Assembly: GCF_001274535.1 (NCBI RefSeq)
Contig: NZ_CP012410.1
Coordinates: forward strand, 1,895,126 to 1,959,125
Reading direction: 5' to 3'
DNA from: Leptotrichia sp. oral taxon 212
GTDB lineage: Bacteria > Fusobacteriota > Fusobacteriia > Fusobacteriales > Leptotrichiaceae
DNA: 64,000 nt
Each line of letters opens with the position of its first letter. Positions within the stretch are counted from its first letter, which is position 1. A program made the position numbers and the translations under genes. The notes under the pieces were generated by a model. It was not told the origin of the DNA, did no database searches, and worked only from the letters and a program-made list of their open reading frames with translations. Shown in pieces: positions 47,241 through 55,694 of the stretch.

Positions 47241-49103
47241 CTACTTTATTACTTCTTTAAAATATTGTTTAAGTTGATCATAACTTTTCATTTTAGAAAC
47301 TTCATCTATAAATTTATGCTTTGTTATAAGTTCAAAGAGATCATTCATTATATCTATATTATCATTTTTATTTTTTGCCGCAAAGCTTAAAAATATATTG
47401 GCATTTCTTCCTTCAGGCAAGGCAACCCTTTCTTTAACTACAAGTAATGATATTCCTGTTTCAAGGACATTTTCAGATATTCCTGCATGTGGCATCGCTA
47501 TACCTTCTTCTATTACAATATAAGGGCCGTGCTTTTCAACAAGCTCTATCATTTCCTTTACATATTCTGAAGTCACTTTTCTATTTGATACGAGTAAATT
47601 GCCAGACTGAAGAATAGCCTCCTTCCAGTCTTCTGCCCCCTCTATAAATTTCACATTTTCTTTTTTCAGTAATTTTCTCAATGTATGACCTGTCTTCTGA
47701 ATATCATTTACGATTTTGTCTTCAAATTCATCCTTTAAATTTTCAATTAGTTTCTGCTTATCATTTATTTCTGCGTTGCTTTCTATTATGGAAACTAATT
47801 TTTTCAAGGATAAGCTTGTTCTATTTTTTTCTATACCGTATTCTGCAAGCTTTTCAAAATCTTCATCCTGCATTATAGGATTTATTTTTATAATCGGAAT
47901 TCCATATGAAACCTCAAACTGTCTGTGTATTTCTATTGTTGACAATATAAAATCAACTTCCTTGTATCCCGGGATTAAATCATCTGCAAGGTAATAGGGA
48001 ATGATATCAACTATATCCAGTTCATAGTATTCCTTCAGGCTTTCTTCAAGTATTTTTGAGCTTCCGTACCCAAGTCCACAAATCAAAAGAACTTTCTTTA
48101 TATTCTTCCTCTTTGTTCTTTTAATTGAAGACTTTATCTGATAAGCCATGGAAGCTATTTCATATTCAGTAAAATTTATTTTAAATTCCTTTTCAGTTTC
48201 CTCAATTGCCTTTTTCACAATTGCAATATTTTTGTCCCTATTTAGTATAAGATCCTTAAATACTGAATTTATTATCTGAATATCATTGTTTATCCTGTAT
48301 ATTGAAGATTTCAGGTTATCAACAAGACCTGTAATGAGTATTCTGTCTTCTTTCAAGTCTAGATTTATCATTTCACTGACTTTTTCTATAATTTTTTCTA
48401 CAACAGCTTCTTCATTTATCCATTTATAAAATGTATCATTCTTCAATCCATTAACACCTATTCCCATAATTAAATCAGTAATCAGAAGAAGATTTGCTTC
48501 CTTTATTTTTTCCTTCCTGTCATTTTCCCTGAACAGTTTCCCCAGAATACGTTCAATAGCAAGATATTCCGGCGTATGAAAAAGAAAATTTCTTGACAGC
48601 AGTTCTTCCATATTATCATAGAGTTCATCGAAATTAATAAGCATTAAAATATAGGAAAATACTCTGTTATAATTTCCTTCATCAATTTTAAGACTCAGTT
48701 CCTTTTCAATCAATTCCAGAAATTTCCTTGTTATTTCCATATTTTCATATTTTATATATCCATAAAAATACTCTTCTCTATGCCATGTTGTCGATTTTTC
48801 CCTATTAAAAAAATCTCCAGTTTCTTTCAGTTCCCTGATAATATCTTCAATTATTCCAACCCTTTTTACAAGAAGATCTCCTTTATTTCCTGTAAGCCTG
48901 TATCCTTTATAATTTTCATAAACCAGTCTTATTCCGTCTTTTTTTACTTCTTCAGACATGACTTCCAGATCTTTTCTTACATCCATTTTAGGTATTTTCA
49001 TTGTTTCTGCTATGTCTGAAAGTTTCAGTCCACTTTCATCAAAATATAAAATCATTTTCAATATGTTTATTCTTTCATTTAATGACAACTTTTCACAATT
49101 CAT
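47241..49103 (-). CDS. PRD-domain transcriptional regulator with PTS EIIB and EIIA modules (MtlR/LicR type)
   Basis: A 620-residue regulator controlled by phosphotransferase-system phosphorylation. N-terminal helix-turn-helix regions (about 8-70, LSLNERINILKMILYF and KLSDIAETMKIPKMDVRKDL) are followed by PRD domains (about 170-380). A GatB-like EIIB module has its P-loop Cys in LLICGLGYGSSKIL, and a C-terminal fructose/mannitol-type EIIA module has its phospho-His in EEGIAMPHAGI. The target operon is unknown, since no PTS permease lies nearby. AAAGGTGAG precedes the ATG. Confidence 0.88.
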   Translation of the reverse strand: MNCEKLSLNERINILKMILYFDESGLKLSDIAETMKIPKMDVRKDLEVMSEEVKKDGIRLVYENYKGYRLTGNKGDLLVKRVGIIEDIIRELKETGDFFNREKSTTWHREEYFYGYIKYENMEITRKFLELIEKELSLKIDEGNYNRVFSYILMLINFDELYDNMEELLSRNFLFHTPEYLAIERILGKLFRENDRKEKIKEANLLLITDLIMGIGVNGLKNDTFYKWINEEAVVEKIIEKVSEMINLDLKEDRILITGLVDNLKSSIYRINNDIQIINSVFKDLILNRDKNIAIVKKAIEETEKEFKINFTEYEIASMAYQIKSSIKRTKRKNIKKVLLICGLGYGSSKILEESLKEYYELDIVDIIPYYLADDLIPGYKEVDFILSTIEIHRQFEVSYGIPIIKINPIMQDEDFEKLAEYGIEKNRTSLSLKKLVSIIESNAEINDKQKLIENLKDEFEDKIVNDIQKTGHTLRKLLKKENVKFIEGAEDWKEAILQSGNLLVSNRKVTSEYVKEMIELVEKHGPYIVIEEGIAMPHAGISENVLETGISLLVVKERVALPEGRNANIFLSFAAKNKNDNIDIMNDLFELITKHKFIDEVSKMKSYDQLKQYFKEVIK

Positions 49104-49200
49104 TTCTTCTCACCTTTCATTTTGTACTGTAATGTACTCCAATAAAATATTACCACTTAAATGAAAAAAAGCAAATTTTTTTATAATTTTCTTATGAATT

Positions 49201-49258
49201 AAAAAAGATTATTTCCAAAGCTTTACTAAAATCTAAAACTTCATAAACAATCTTTTTT
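49201..49258 (-). terminator. Terminator downstream of tatA
   Basis: AAAAAAGATT (49201-49210) pairs perfectly with AATCTTTTTT (49249-49258) across a 38-base loop, 5 bases after the tatA stop. It separates the tat-efe run from the PRD regulator. Confidence 0.55.
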
Positions 49259-49262
49259 GTTT

Positions 49263-49472
49263 TTAACTATTTTTTTCATCTTCAGCCTTTGTTTCTTTAG
49301 TATCTTTTTTATCTATGCTCTCTTCTATTTCAGAAACTGATTTTTTAAATTCCCTGAACATTTTTCCAATAGCTTCTCCAAGTTCAGGAAGCCTTTTAGG
49401 CCCAAAAATTAATAACGCACCTAATATAAGAACTATAAGTCCTGGTGCTCCAATATCTCTAAAAAGTCCCAT
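49263..49472 (-). CDS. tatA: Sec-independent protein translocase subunit TatA
   Basis: A 69-residue TatA/E protein. The membrane helix (GAPGLIVLILGALLIFGPKRLPELG), with its FGPKRLPELG hinge, leads into an amphipathic helix (FREFKKSVSEIEESI) and a charged tail. TatA oligomers form the pore for folded twin-arginine substrates. No tatB is seen, so a TatA-TatC minimal system is likely. It starts 3 bases after tatC ends. Confidence 0.93.
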   Translation of the reverse strand: MGLFRDIGAPGLIVLILGALLIFGPKRLPELGEAIGKMFREFKKSVSEIEESIDKKDTKETKAEDEKNS

Positions 49473-49474
49473 TT

Positions 49475-50188
49475 CTAATCTTTCCTCCTTTTCCTATAAA
49501 TATATTTACATACAATAATACTCGCCTCATAAAGTAAAATTAGCGGTGCAGTCATTGTCAGGTCACTTATAAAATCAGCAGGAGTCACTACAACCGCCAG
49601 TACCAGAAGAGCAAAATAGCCATATCGTCTGTTTTTTATAAGGTATTGTGGTGTCAAGATATATAGCGATGTTAGAAACGCCACAATTACAGGTAGTTCA
49701 AATATAACTCCTAATGGAAGTGATGTATGCAGCACAAATGTCAGATAATTGTTTGCTGTCAGCTGAATATTGAAAAGATTGTCTCCAAAAGACAATAATA
49801 CATTCAGTAAAGCTGGAGTTACAAAGAAAAAACCAAAAGAGAGTCCTGTGATAAACAGTATGAAAGTTGCAGGAACATATGACAGCACTGTTTTTGCCTC
49901 TTTTTCTTCCAATGCCGGACGTATAAATGCCCATATCTGATAACTTGCAAAAGGTAAAGTTATGCTGAAAGCAGATATTCCAGCCAATGTTAAATAAATA
50001 CCCAGAATATCATCAGGTCCTAAAACCGTCAGTTTCTCCTTAAAGGCTCCTGTCAGCATTTTATAAATATCGGAACAGAACACTAAACTTATCAGAAAAA
50101 TCGTAATAAAAAATATAATTGTTATAATAAGCCTCTTCCTGAATTCGCTTAGATGTTCTATAAGTGTCTGTTCATTAATATTAGACAT
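49475..50188 (-). CDS. tatC: Sec-independent protein translocase subunit TatC
   Basis: A 237-residue membrane protein with six hydrophobic segments. The family motifs LIEHLSEFRKRLI near the N terminus, FVTPALLNVLLSFG, and LPVIVAFLTSLYI are present. TatC recognises the twin-arginine signal. It lies between efeU and tatA in a run that also encodes a Tat substrate (EfeB). Confidence 0.95.
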   Translation of the reverse strand: MSNINEQTLIEHLSEFRKRLIITIIFFITIFLISLVFCSDIYKMLTGAFKEKLTVLGPDDILGIYLTLAGISAFSITLPFASYQIWAFIRPALEEKEAKTVLSYVPATFILFITGLSFGFFFVTPALLNVLLSFGDNLFNIQLTANNYLTFVLHTSLPLGVIFELPVIVAFLTSLYILTPQYLIKNRRYGYFALLVLAVVVTPADFISDLTMTAPLILLYEASIIVCKYIYRKRRKD

Positions 50189-50267
50189 ATTTCTTCCTTT
50201 CCGATATTTTTTTATTTTTTAAACTACTCTTTCATTTTATACCTATTTTCTTTTACTTTTACAATTC

Positions 50268-51959
50268 TTACTTATTTTTTCTTTTTAATGTTGCTATCAC
50301 AATTATAATTATTAAAATTAACTGACTTACAAATACTTCTATATTTGCATAAATTCCTAAAACTTCAATTGTAGGAATAAAACGTATCACATGTAATGGT
50401 AAAATTCCTACAACCTGCAGCATATGTATACTTGTTCCAAGCATTTTGAACGCAAGGAAGTAGATTGTCCATGTCAGTACAAAAAATACCTGATGTATTT
50501 TTATTTTTGAAGATGCATATATTAGGACAAGTGCAATTACAATCAATATTAATATTGCACTTACAACACCTATAATTAGATTCTGCAGTGAAATTAACGG
50601 TAAAATCCCTACATAGAACAGAATTGTTTCTGCACCTTCCCTGAATACTGCCAGAAAACTCAGTACAAACATTGATATAAAACTTCCTGTACTTAAAACT
50701 ACATCCATTTTTCTGTCAATATAGTTTTTCCATGATTTAAGAGATGATTTACTATGTAGCCAGAATCCTATACCAATCATCATTACAACTGCGAATATTC
50801 CTACAAATCCTTCCAGAATTTCACGGTTTGTTCCAGAAGATACTGCAGGAAATAAAGCCTGAAGCATAAATGCTATTATAACACTTGCTAAAATCCCGGC
50901 AGCTGCTCCTGTGTATACCCAACGCAATCCCTTTTTCTGGTTTGCGGCTTTCAGACTGCTTACAAGAGCAAGAACTATGAGCAGCGCTTCCACTCCTTCC
51001 CGTAACAGTATGAACATTGCATCAACGAAGGTATACTTTGCTTTTGTGTTAATTTGCGACAATTCGACAATCAATCCCTGCAACTGTTCCTGATACTGTT
51101 TATCTGTACCTTTTACCATTATTATAGGAGTCTGTGTTTCTACCTTTGTATATAATGCTGAGTTTCTTGTACTGACATCACCTTCAACTGTAGGCCATAC
51201 CTGGATAAACTCCTTTACCTTTGATTGCCCTTTTGTCTTATCACCATTTTTAAAAGCTTCAAGAGCATCCTTTAACATATCCACTGCTTCCTTCAATGTA
51301 ACTGTACCTGAAACATTATTTTCCATTTTCTTGCCGTCCAGATAATCCTGTATACTTGACTTCAGGTCATTAAAGGAATTCATTGTGTTCTCATAATCAA
51401 AAGGCTCCACTTCCATTGAACTTCTAAGAAACGACATCGCAGTTTCTACTTTTCCATAATAGGAAACGCTTCTACTTCTTATAAAACTCTCATTTCTTGT
51501 CCAAACTCCGTTAAATTTCAGATATTCCTTTTTCATCTGTTCTACATTCTTAGACTGGATTGCTTTTTCCAGTACATCTAGAGCAGGATACATTCTTGAC
51601 TTGAAATTTTTCTTTTCTTCCTCATCATTGACAGGATTCTGCTCCTTTTCAAAAGAAAGCAGTGCAGCAGTGACGTGCCTTAAATCATCTTCTGTCAACA
51701 TGTTTTTCTCTTTATTTAAAAGTTCCTGTACTTTTTTTCCCTGTACAGAATCTGAATTTTTTACTTTTTTAAATTCTTCCTTAATTTCGGAAAAAAGTTT
51801 TTTTGCATCATCCTGTCTGTTATTCTTCACTGCTGTTGCCGCATCTGTTATTTTTATGTAAAGTTTACTGTAACTTTCCTTTGCAATAACATTATTAAAG
51901 GATAGCATAAAACAAAGAATCAGTAATATCATTATTTTATTCAAATAATTTCTGCCCAA
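50268..51959 (-). CDS. efeU: FTR1-family iron permease EfeU with N-terminal extracytoplasmic domain
   Basis: A 563-residue ferric/ferrous iron permease. A signal segment (about 7-26) is followed by an extracytoplasmic helical domain (about 28-290) and an FTR1 membrane domain (about 300-560) with both REGxE iron motifs, REGVEALLIV and REGAETILFY. It imports iron delivered through EfeO/EfeB. The TTG start at 51959 lies 6 bases after GGAAGGAG and overlaps the efeB end by 23 bases; an ATG at 51932 is a weaker alternative. Confidence 0.92.
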   Translation of the reverse strand: MGRNYLNKIMILLILCFMLSFNNVIAKESYSKLYIKITDAATAVKNNRQDDAKKLFSEIKEEFKKVKNSDSVQGKKVQELLNKEKNMLTEDDLRHVTAALLSFEKEQNPVNDEEEKKNFKSRMYPALDVLEKAIQSKNVEQMKKEYLKFNGVWTRNESFIRSRSVSYYGKVETAMSFLRSSMEVEPFDYENTMNSFNDLKSSIQDYLDGKKMENNVSGTVTLKEAVDMLKDALEAFKNGDKTKGQSKVKEFIQVWPTVEGDVSTRNSALYTKVETQTPIIMVKGTDKQYQEQLQGLIVELSQINTKAKYTFVDAMFILLREGVEALLIVLALVSSLKAANQKKGLRWVYTGAAAGILASVIIAFMLQALFPAVSSGTNREILEGFVGIFAVVMMIGIGFWLHSKSSLKSWKNYIDRKMDVVLSTGSFISMFVLSFLAVFREGAETILFYVGILPLISLQNLIIGVVSAILILIVIALVLIYASSKIKIHQVFFVLTWTIYFLAFKMLGTSIHMLQVVGILPLHVIRFIPTIEVLGIYANIEVFVSQLILIIIIVIATLKRKNK

Positions 51960-53175
51960 TATATTCTCCTTCCTTTATTCCTCCAAAGCATGCAAAGATT
52001 CCTGTACCAATGTGGGTAATATATTCATTAAGCTTATCATCATTTCCTAAACTGTTCTGTATTTTTATAAACTGATCAGGATGCTTCTGAAAACATATGA
52101 ACAGAAGTCCTGCATCAAACTGTCCGCTTACTTCATCTATTCCGTCAGAATACGAGAAAGCACGACGACATATTTTAGTTTCAGCTTTTTTGGCAAGATA
52201 AACATGCGAATCAATTGGAAGGATAGGTTTTCCATCTGCTCCCAGTTTATTTATATCTATCGTTGCAAATTCATCTTTTTCTCCGAATGGAGCTCCACTT
52301 TCCTTGTATCTTCCAAATGTATTTTCCTGTTCCTGTAAATTAGTTCTATCCCATGTTTCAAGATGCATCTGAATACGTCTGACTATAAGAAAAGTCCCAT
52401 TTTTCAGCCAGTTGTTTTTATCATACCAGACAACATCTTTGAAATCATTATTATTTTTAGGATTTTCTGTTCCATCCTTAAATCCGAAAAGATTTCTAGG
52501 AGTCTCCTTTCCATTTCCAATAGGAAGAAAACCTGACTGAGTCCATTTTAATGTGACTAATGAACGTCCTTTACGCACAAGATTTCTTACAGCGTGGAAT
52601 GCTACCTGGGCATCGTCAGCACATGCCTGAATACATATATCTCCACCTTTATACTTATCCTTTATCTGATCTCTAGGAAAATGTGGCAAATCTTTAAATT
52701 CCTCCATTTTTTTATTGCCTAATTTCAATTTCTCTAAAAAGGATGGACTCACCCCAAATGTTACTGTTAAACGGTATGGATTCAATCCCATAGTTTCCCC
52801 TGTATCTATTGGAGGTAACAAATGATTTTTCAATTCTTCACCAACAAGTTCACCCTTCATAAGCTTCTCTGTATATTTTGTCCATTCCTTGAACATTTCT
52901 ATAATTGCAGCCTTATCCTCTGAATGAAGATCCAGAACTGCAAAATATACATTTTTCTGTACAGGAGTAGCTATTCCCGACTGGTGTTCCCCATAAAAAG
53001 AAATCTTTTCGTCACCTACTATCTGATCTGTCTTGCTATTTAATATATTTGCAAAAATGCTTCCAGCTCCACTTGCTCCAATTGCAACTCCAGCCCCTAC
53101 CATTCCTGCTTTTTTAAGAAAATCACGACGTGATATTTTTTTATCAAACCATTTCTTGTCATTTCCGTCACTCAT
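51937..53175 (-). CDS. efeB: DyP-type haem peroxidase EfeB (deferrochelatase), Tat-exported
   Basis: A 412-residue DyP peroxidase with a clear twin-arginine signal (KISRRDFLKKAGMVGAGVAIG). The family motif GFKDGTENP (GxxDG) and the haem-side DSHVYLAKKAETKICRRAFSYSDG region are present. It is exported folded with haem and is thought to oxidise Fe(II) or release iron from haem for uptake by EfeU. The gene overlaps efeU and follows efeO by 67 bases. Confidence 0.94.
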   Translation of the reverse strand: MSDGNDKKWFDKKISRRDFLKKAGMVGAGVAIGASGAGSIFANILNSKTDQIVGDEKISFYGEHQSGIATPVQKNVYFAVLDLHSEDKAAIIEMFKEWTKYTEKLMKGELVGEELKNHLLPPIDTGETMGLNPYRLTVTFGVSPSFLEKLKLGNKKMEEFKDLPHFPRDQIKDKYKGGDICIQACADDAQVAFHAVRNLVRKGRSLVTLKWTQSGFLPIGNGKETPRNLFGFKDGTENPKNNNDFKDVVWYDKNNWLKNGTFLIVRRIQMHLETWDRTNLQEQENTFGRYKESGAPFGEKDEFATIDINKLGADGKPILPIDSHVYLAKKAETKICRRAFSYSDGIDEVSGQFDAGLLFICFQKHPDQFIKIQNSLGNDDKLNEYITHIGTGIFACFGGIKEGEYIGQKLFE

Positions 53176-53242
53176 TATTTTACCTCTTCTTCTAATTATT
53201 ACATACTTTCTCTGCTGCCAGTTTTTTTTAATGCTGTATCTA

Positions 53243-54124
53243 TTATTTTTTAGCAGCTTCTGTTATGATTCCCATTTGAGATAAAGGTTCTCCCAGTTTA
53301 GTAACTGCTTCTGCCAATGCCTTTGTATCTTCTTTTGTCAAATCTGTATACAGTTTATAATGTTTGTCATCTGTCATATATTTATTTAGTAAGTCATTCA
53401 CTGCTTTAAATTCTGCATCTAAAGTTGCTACAAGTTTTGCATCCTTTTTCTCCAGTTTAGGTCTAAATAATTCAAATATTTTCTGAGCTCCTTCAATATT
53501 TGCTCTGAAATCATATAAATCAGTATGTGAGAAAATTTCTTCTTCTCCTGTAATTTTTTGAGTTGACACTTCATTTAAGAGATCAATGGCTCCTGTAAGC
53601 ATTAAATCAGGAGTTACTTCTATAGTTGTTATTTTAGCTTTTAACTCCTTGATGTCATTTACGAGTTCATCTGCATATTTTTCAGTACCCTTTGTAGTAT
53701 TTTCTTCCCATAATATTTTTTCAATTCTATGGAAACCTTTCCATCCTTCTTCAGTTTTAAACTCTTCTTTAAAATCTGCCAGACGGTAATCTATCTTAAT
53801 ATCAGATTCTCCAAAGCTTTCAGCAATTGGTTCTGATCTCTCATATGCCATACGGATTAATGGATATGCTTTTTTAGCTTCATCCAGTTTTCCAGCTTTC
53901 AATAACTGAGCAAAATTTTCTGTGTCTTTTAAAAGCATATCAATCTGCTCTTCAACAAATTTTTTATAATCAGCTGTTTCCTTGCTTAAATCAGCCTGCC
54001 CATTATCCTGTACTTTCTGTGAAGCTGTTGTATCAGCTTTTGCATCTCCCTTAGATGTCTCACTTTTTCCACAACTTACTAGAAATAATGCTCCTACTAG
54101 TAATAAAATTGCTGTTTTTTTCAT
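53243..54124 (-). CDS. efeO: Iron uptake lipoprotein EfeO/EfeM (imelysin-type, M75)
   Basis: A 293-residue lipoprotein with lipobox FLVSC (Cys18), a Lys/Asp/Thr-rich linker and an imelysin-like helical domain (about 50-290). The HxxE metal motif is HRIE in WKGFHRIEKILWEE. It lacks the N-terminal cupredoxin domain of E. coli EfeO, so it is the shorter EfeM-like form. It probably captures iron and passes it to EfeU. It is the first gene of the efeOBU-tatCA run. Confidence 0.92.
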   Translation of the reverse strand: MKKTAILLLVGALFLVSCGKSETSKGDAKADTTASQKVQDNGQADLSKETADYKKFVEEQIDMLLKDTENFAQLLKAGKLDEAKKAYPLIRMAYERSEPIAESFGESDIKIDYRLADFKEEFKTEEGWKGFHRIEKILWEENTTKGTEKYADELVNDIKELKAKITTIEVTPDLMLTGAIDLLNEVSTQKITGEEEIFSHTDLYDFRANIEGAQKIFELFRPKLEKKDAKLVATLDAEFKAVNDLLNKYMTDDKHYKLYTDLTKEDTKALAEAVTKLGEPLSQMGIITEAAKK

Positions 54125-54163
54125 AATAAAAAATCCTCCTATATAATTTTCTCTTGCTTTTAG

Positions 54164-54192
54164 ATTATACTTATTATTTTCTTATTTGTAAA
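54164..54192 (-). promoter_or_regulatory. Candidate promoter of efeOBU-tatCA
   Basis: Minus-strand TTTACA (54187-54192), 17-base spacer and TATAAT (54164-54169), 40 bases before the efeO ATG. Confidence 0.65.
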
Positions 54193-54200
54193 GTAAAATT

Positions 54201-54215
54201 ATTTGATTTTCAAAT
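54201..54215. promoter_or_regulatory. Inverted repeat just upstream of the efeO -35
   Basis: ATTTGA and TCAAAT flank three bases as a perfect 6+6 inverted repeat, 8 bases upstream of the -35. An iron-responsive or other regulator could bind here, but it is not a recognisable Fur box. Confidence 0.35.
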
Positions 54216-54321
54216 TTTTTTATTACTAACATTTAGTTTATTGCATTATGTTGCATTATATTTCTTTTAAGTCGGGTATTCTTCTGATGTTTCTCATTTT
54301 CATATCTTTTGCATAATTATA

Positions 54322-55548
54322 TTATTTCAAATTTCCATATAGCACGTCTTTTATCTCTTCTATTTTTGATTTCCATGATTTTGTATGAATTTTTTCAAGC
54401 AGAGTTTTATCTATCTCTCTCTTTTTTCTTGTACGCTCTACCATTTTTCCTATTTTATGCACCAGTCTCTCTACAAATGCAGGTTTTTCCTGCTCTACAG
54501 CCTTGTCTGTATCATAAATCACAGGCATATCAACATATTCTATAATTTCATCAACATTCAGTTCTTCTCCCAGCAGTTCAATAAGTCCGTCTATTTTTGT
54601 AGCTACTACCCTAAGTCCACTTCCAAGTGCTTCAACAGCTATAAGTCCAAGTCCTTCAAAATATGAAGGAAGTATAAACACATCTTTTGTTCTCATTATG
54701 TCAGCCAGCTCTTTCTGCGATACTGTATTATAAACCTTAATATTTTTAGAATTTCCTATTTCTTTTTCTATTCTTTTTTTATTCTGATCATTTATATTTC
54801 CTATCAGATCTATAGTTATCCTGTTATCTATTTCCTCAAGTTTATTAAATGCCTTAATTAACTCATAAAATCCTTTAGAATCATCAAATTTTCCTGCATA
54901 TAGTAATTCAACTTTTTCTTTTTCCGGATATTTTTCCAGAGGATAGAAGATTTTTTCATTATATCCAGCACCGATATCTATTATTTTTTCTTTACATATC
55001 CCAAAAACTTCTTCTATATCTTTAAACTGCATATTACTTAGTGCCAGAACATTATCGACATCTTTCAGCGAATGTACATATTTATCTTTCAGGTCCTTAT
55101 TTTTCCGTGCCTGTCTAATATCAGTATTATGACATACTGCGATTACTCTTTTTTCCGGGAAAATTTCCCTTACCATTGAAGAGAGTATCCACAGATGATG
55201 AGTCAGTACCACATCCGGATTAAATTTTTCCTTTGCAAGATGCAGCTGTTTTAAAAATTCATTTTTCCATTGTGTGTACATTTCATCAGTCATGTCATGA
55301 TAAAGGGTATTCGGATAAGGCATAATATCGCTCATTCCTACTATTGGAAAAGGAAGGCTTTCACTTTCAAAGAGAACTTCAAACTGTCTTTCACTATCTA
55401 ATATATTTATGCTGTAGTCATCTGTAACAGCATAAATACAGGCCTGATCTATACCTTCGTACTCTTTCAGTCCTTCAATGACATTTGTGAAATAAACTCC
55501 ACTTCCTGTCTTTATAGGCAACTGTGCCAGCACATGTAATACCTTCAT
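54322..55548 (-). CDS. Glycosyltransferase family 4 (GT-B) protein
   Basis: A 408-residue retaining glycosyltransferase of the group 1/GT4 type, probably cytoplasmic. The N-terminal domain has the Gly-rich acceptor loop (LPIKTGSGVYFTNVIEGL). The donor-binding C-terminal domain has LLYAGKFDDSKGFYELIKAF and the E-x7-E motif in SYFEGLGLIAVEALGSG. The sugar and acceptor are unknown; surface polysaccharide or lipid is likely. CGGAGGAG precedes the ATG. It is a single gene between the efe operon and the autotransporter. Confidence 0.85.
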   Translation of the reverse strand: MKVLHVLAQLPIKTGSGVYFTNVIEGLKEYEGIDQACIYAVTDDYSINILDSERQFEVLFESESLPFPIVGMSDIMPYPNTLYHDMTDEMYTQWKNEFLKQLHLAKEKFNPDVVLTHHLWILSSMVREIFPEKRVIAVCHNTDIRQARKNKDLKDKYVHSLKDVDNVLALSNMQFKDIEEVFGICKEKIIDIGAGYNEKIFYPLEKYPEKEKVELLYAGKFDDSKGFYELIKAFNKLEEIDNRITIDLIGNINDQNKKRIEKEIGNSKNIKVYNTVSQKELADIMRTKDVFILPSYFEGLGLIAVEALGSGLRVVATKIDGLIELLGEELNVDEIIEYVDMPVIYDTDKAVEQEKPAFVERLVHKIGKMVERTRKKREIDKTLLEKIHTKSWKSKIEEIKDVLYGNLK

Positions 55549-55607
55549 ATGTTTACTCCTCCGTTCATTTTTATTTTTTGTAAATCAGTATTTATTATAA
55601 TATAAAG

Positions 55608-55649
55608 AAAACGGGACTTTTAGAATAAAATCTATTTTAATCCCGTTTT
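55608..55649 (-). terminator. Terminator downstream of the autotransporter gene
   Basis: AAAACGGGA (55608-55616) pairs perfectly with TCCCGTTTT (55641-55649), with a run of T on either strand side. Confidence 0.8.
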
Positions 55650-55694
55650 TTATTTTCAAGTGTTAATTTTAATTATATAATCATTTACAGGTAA

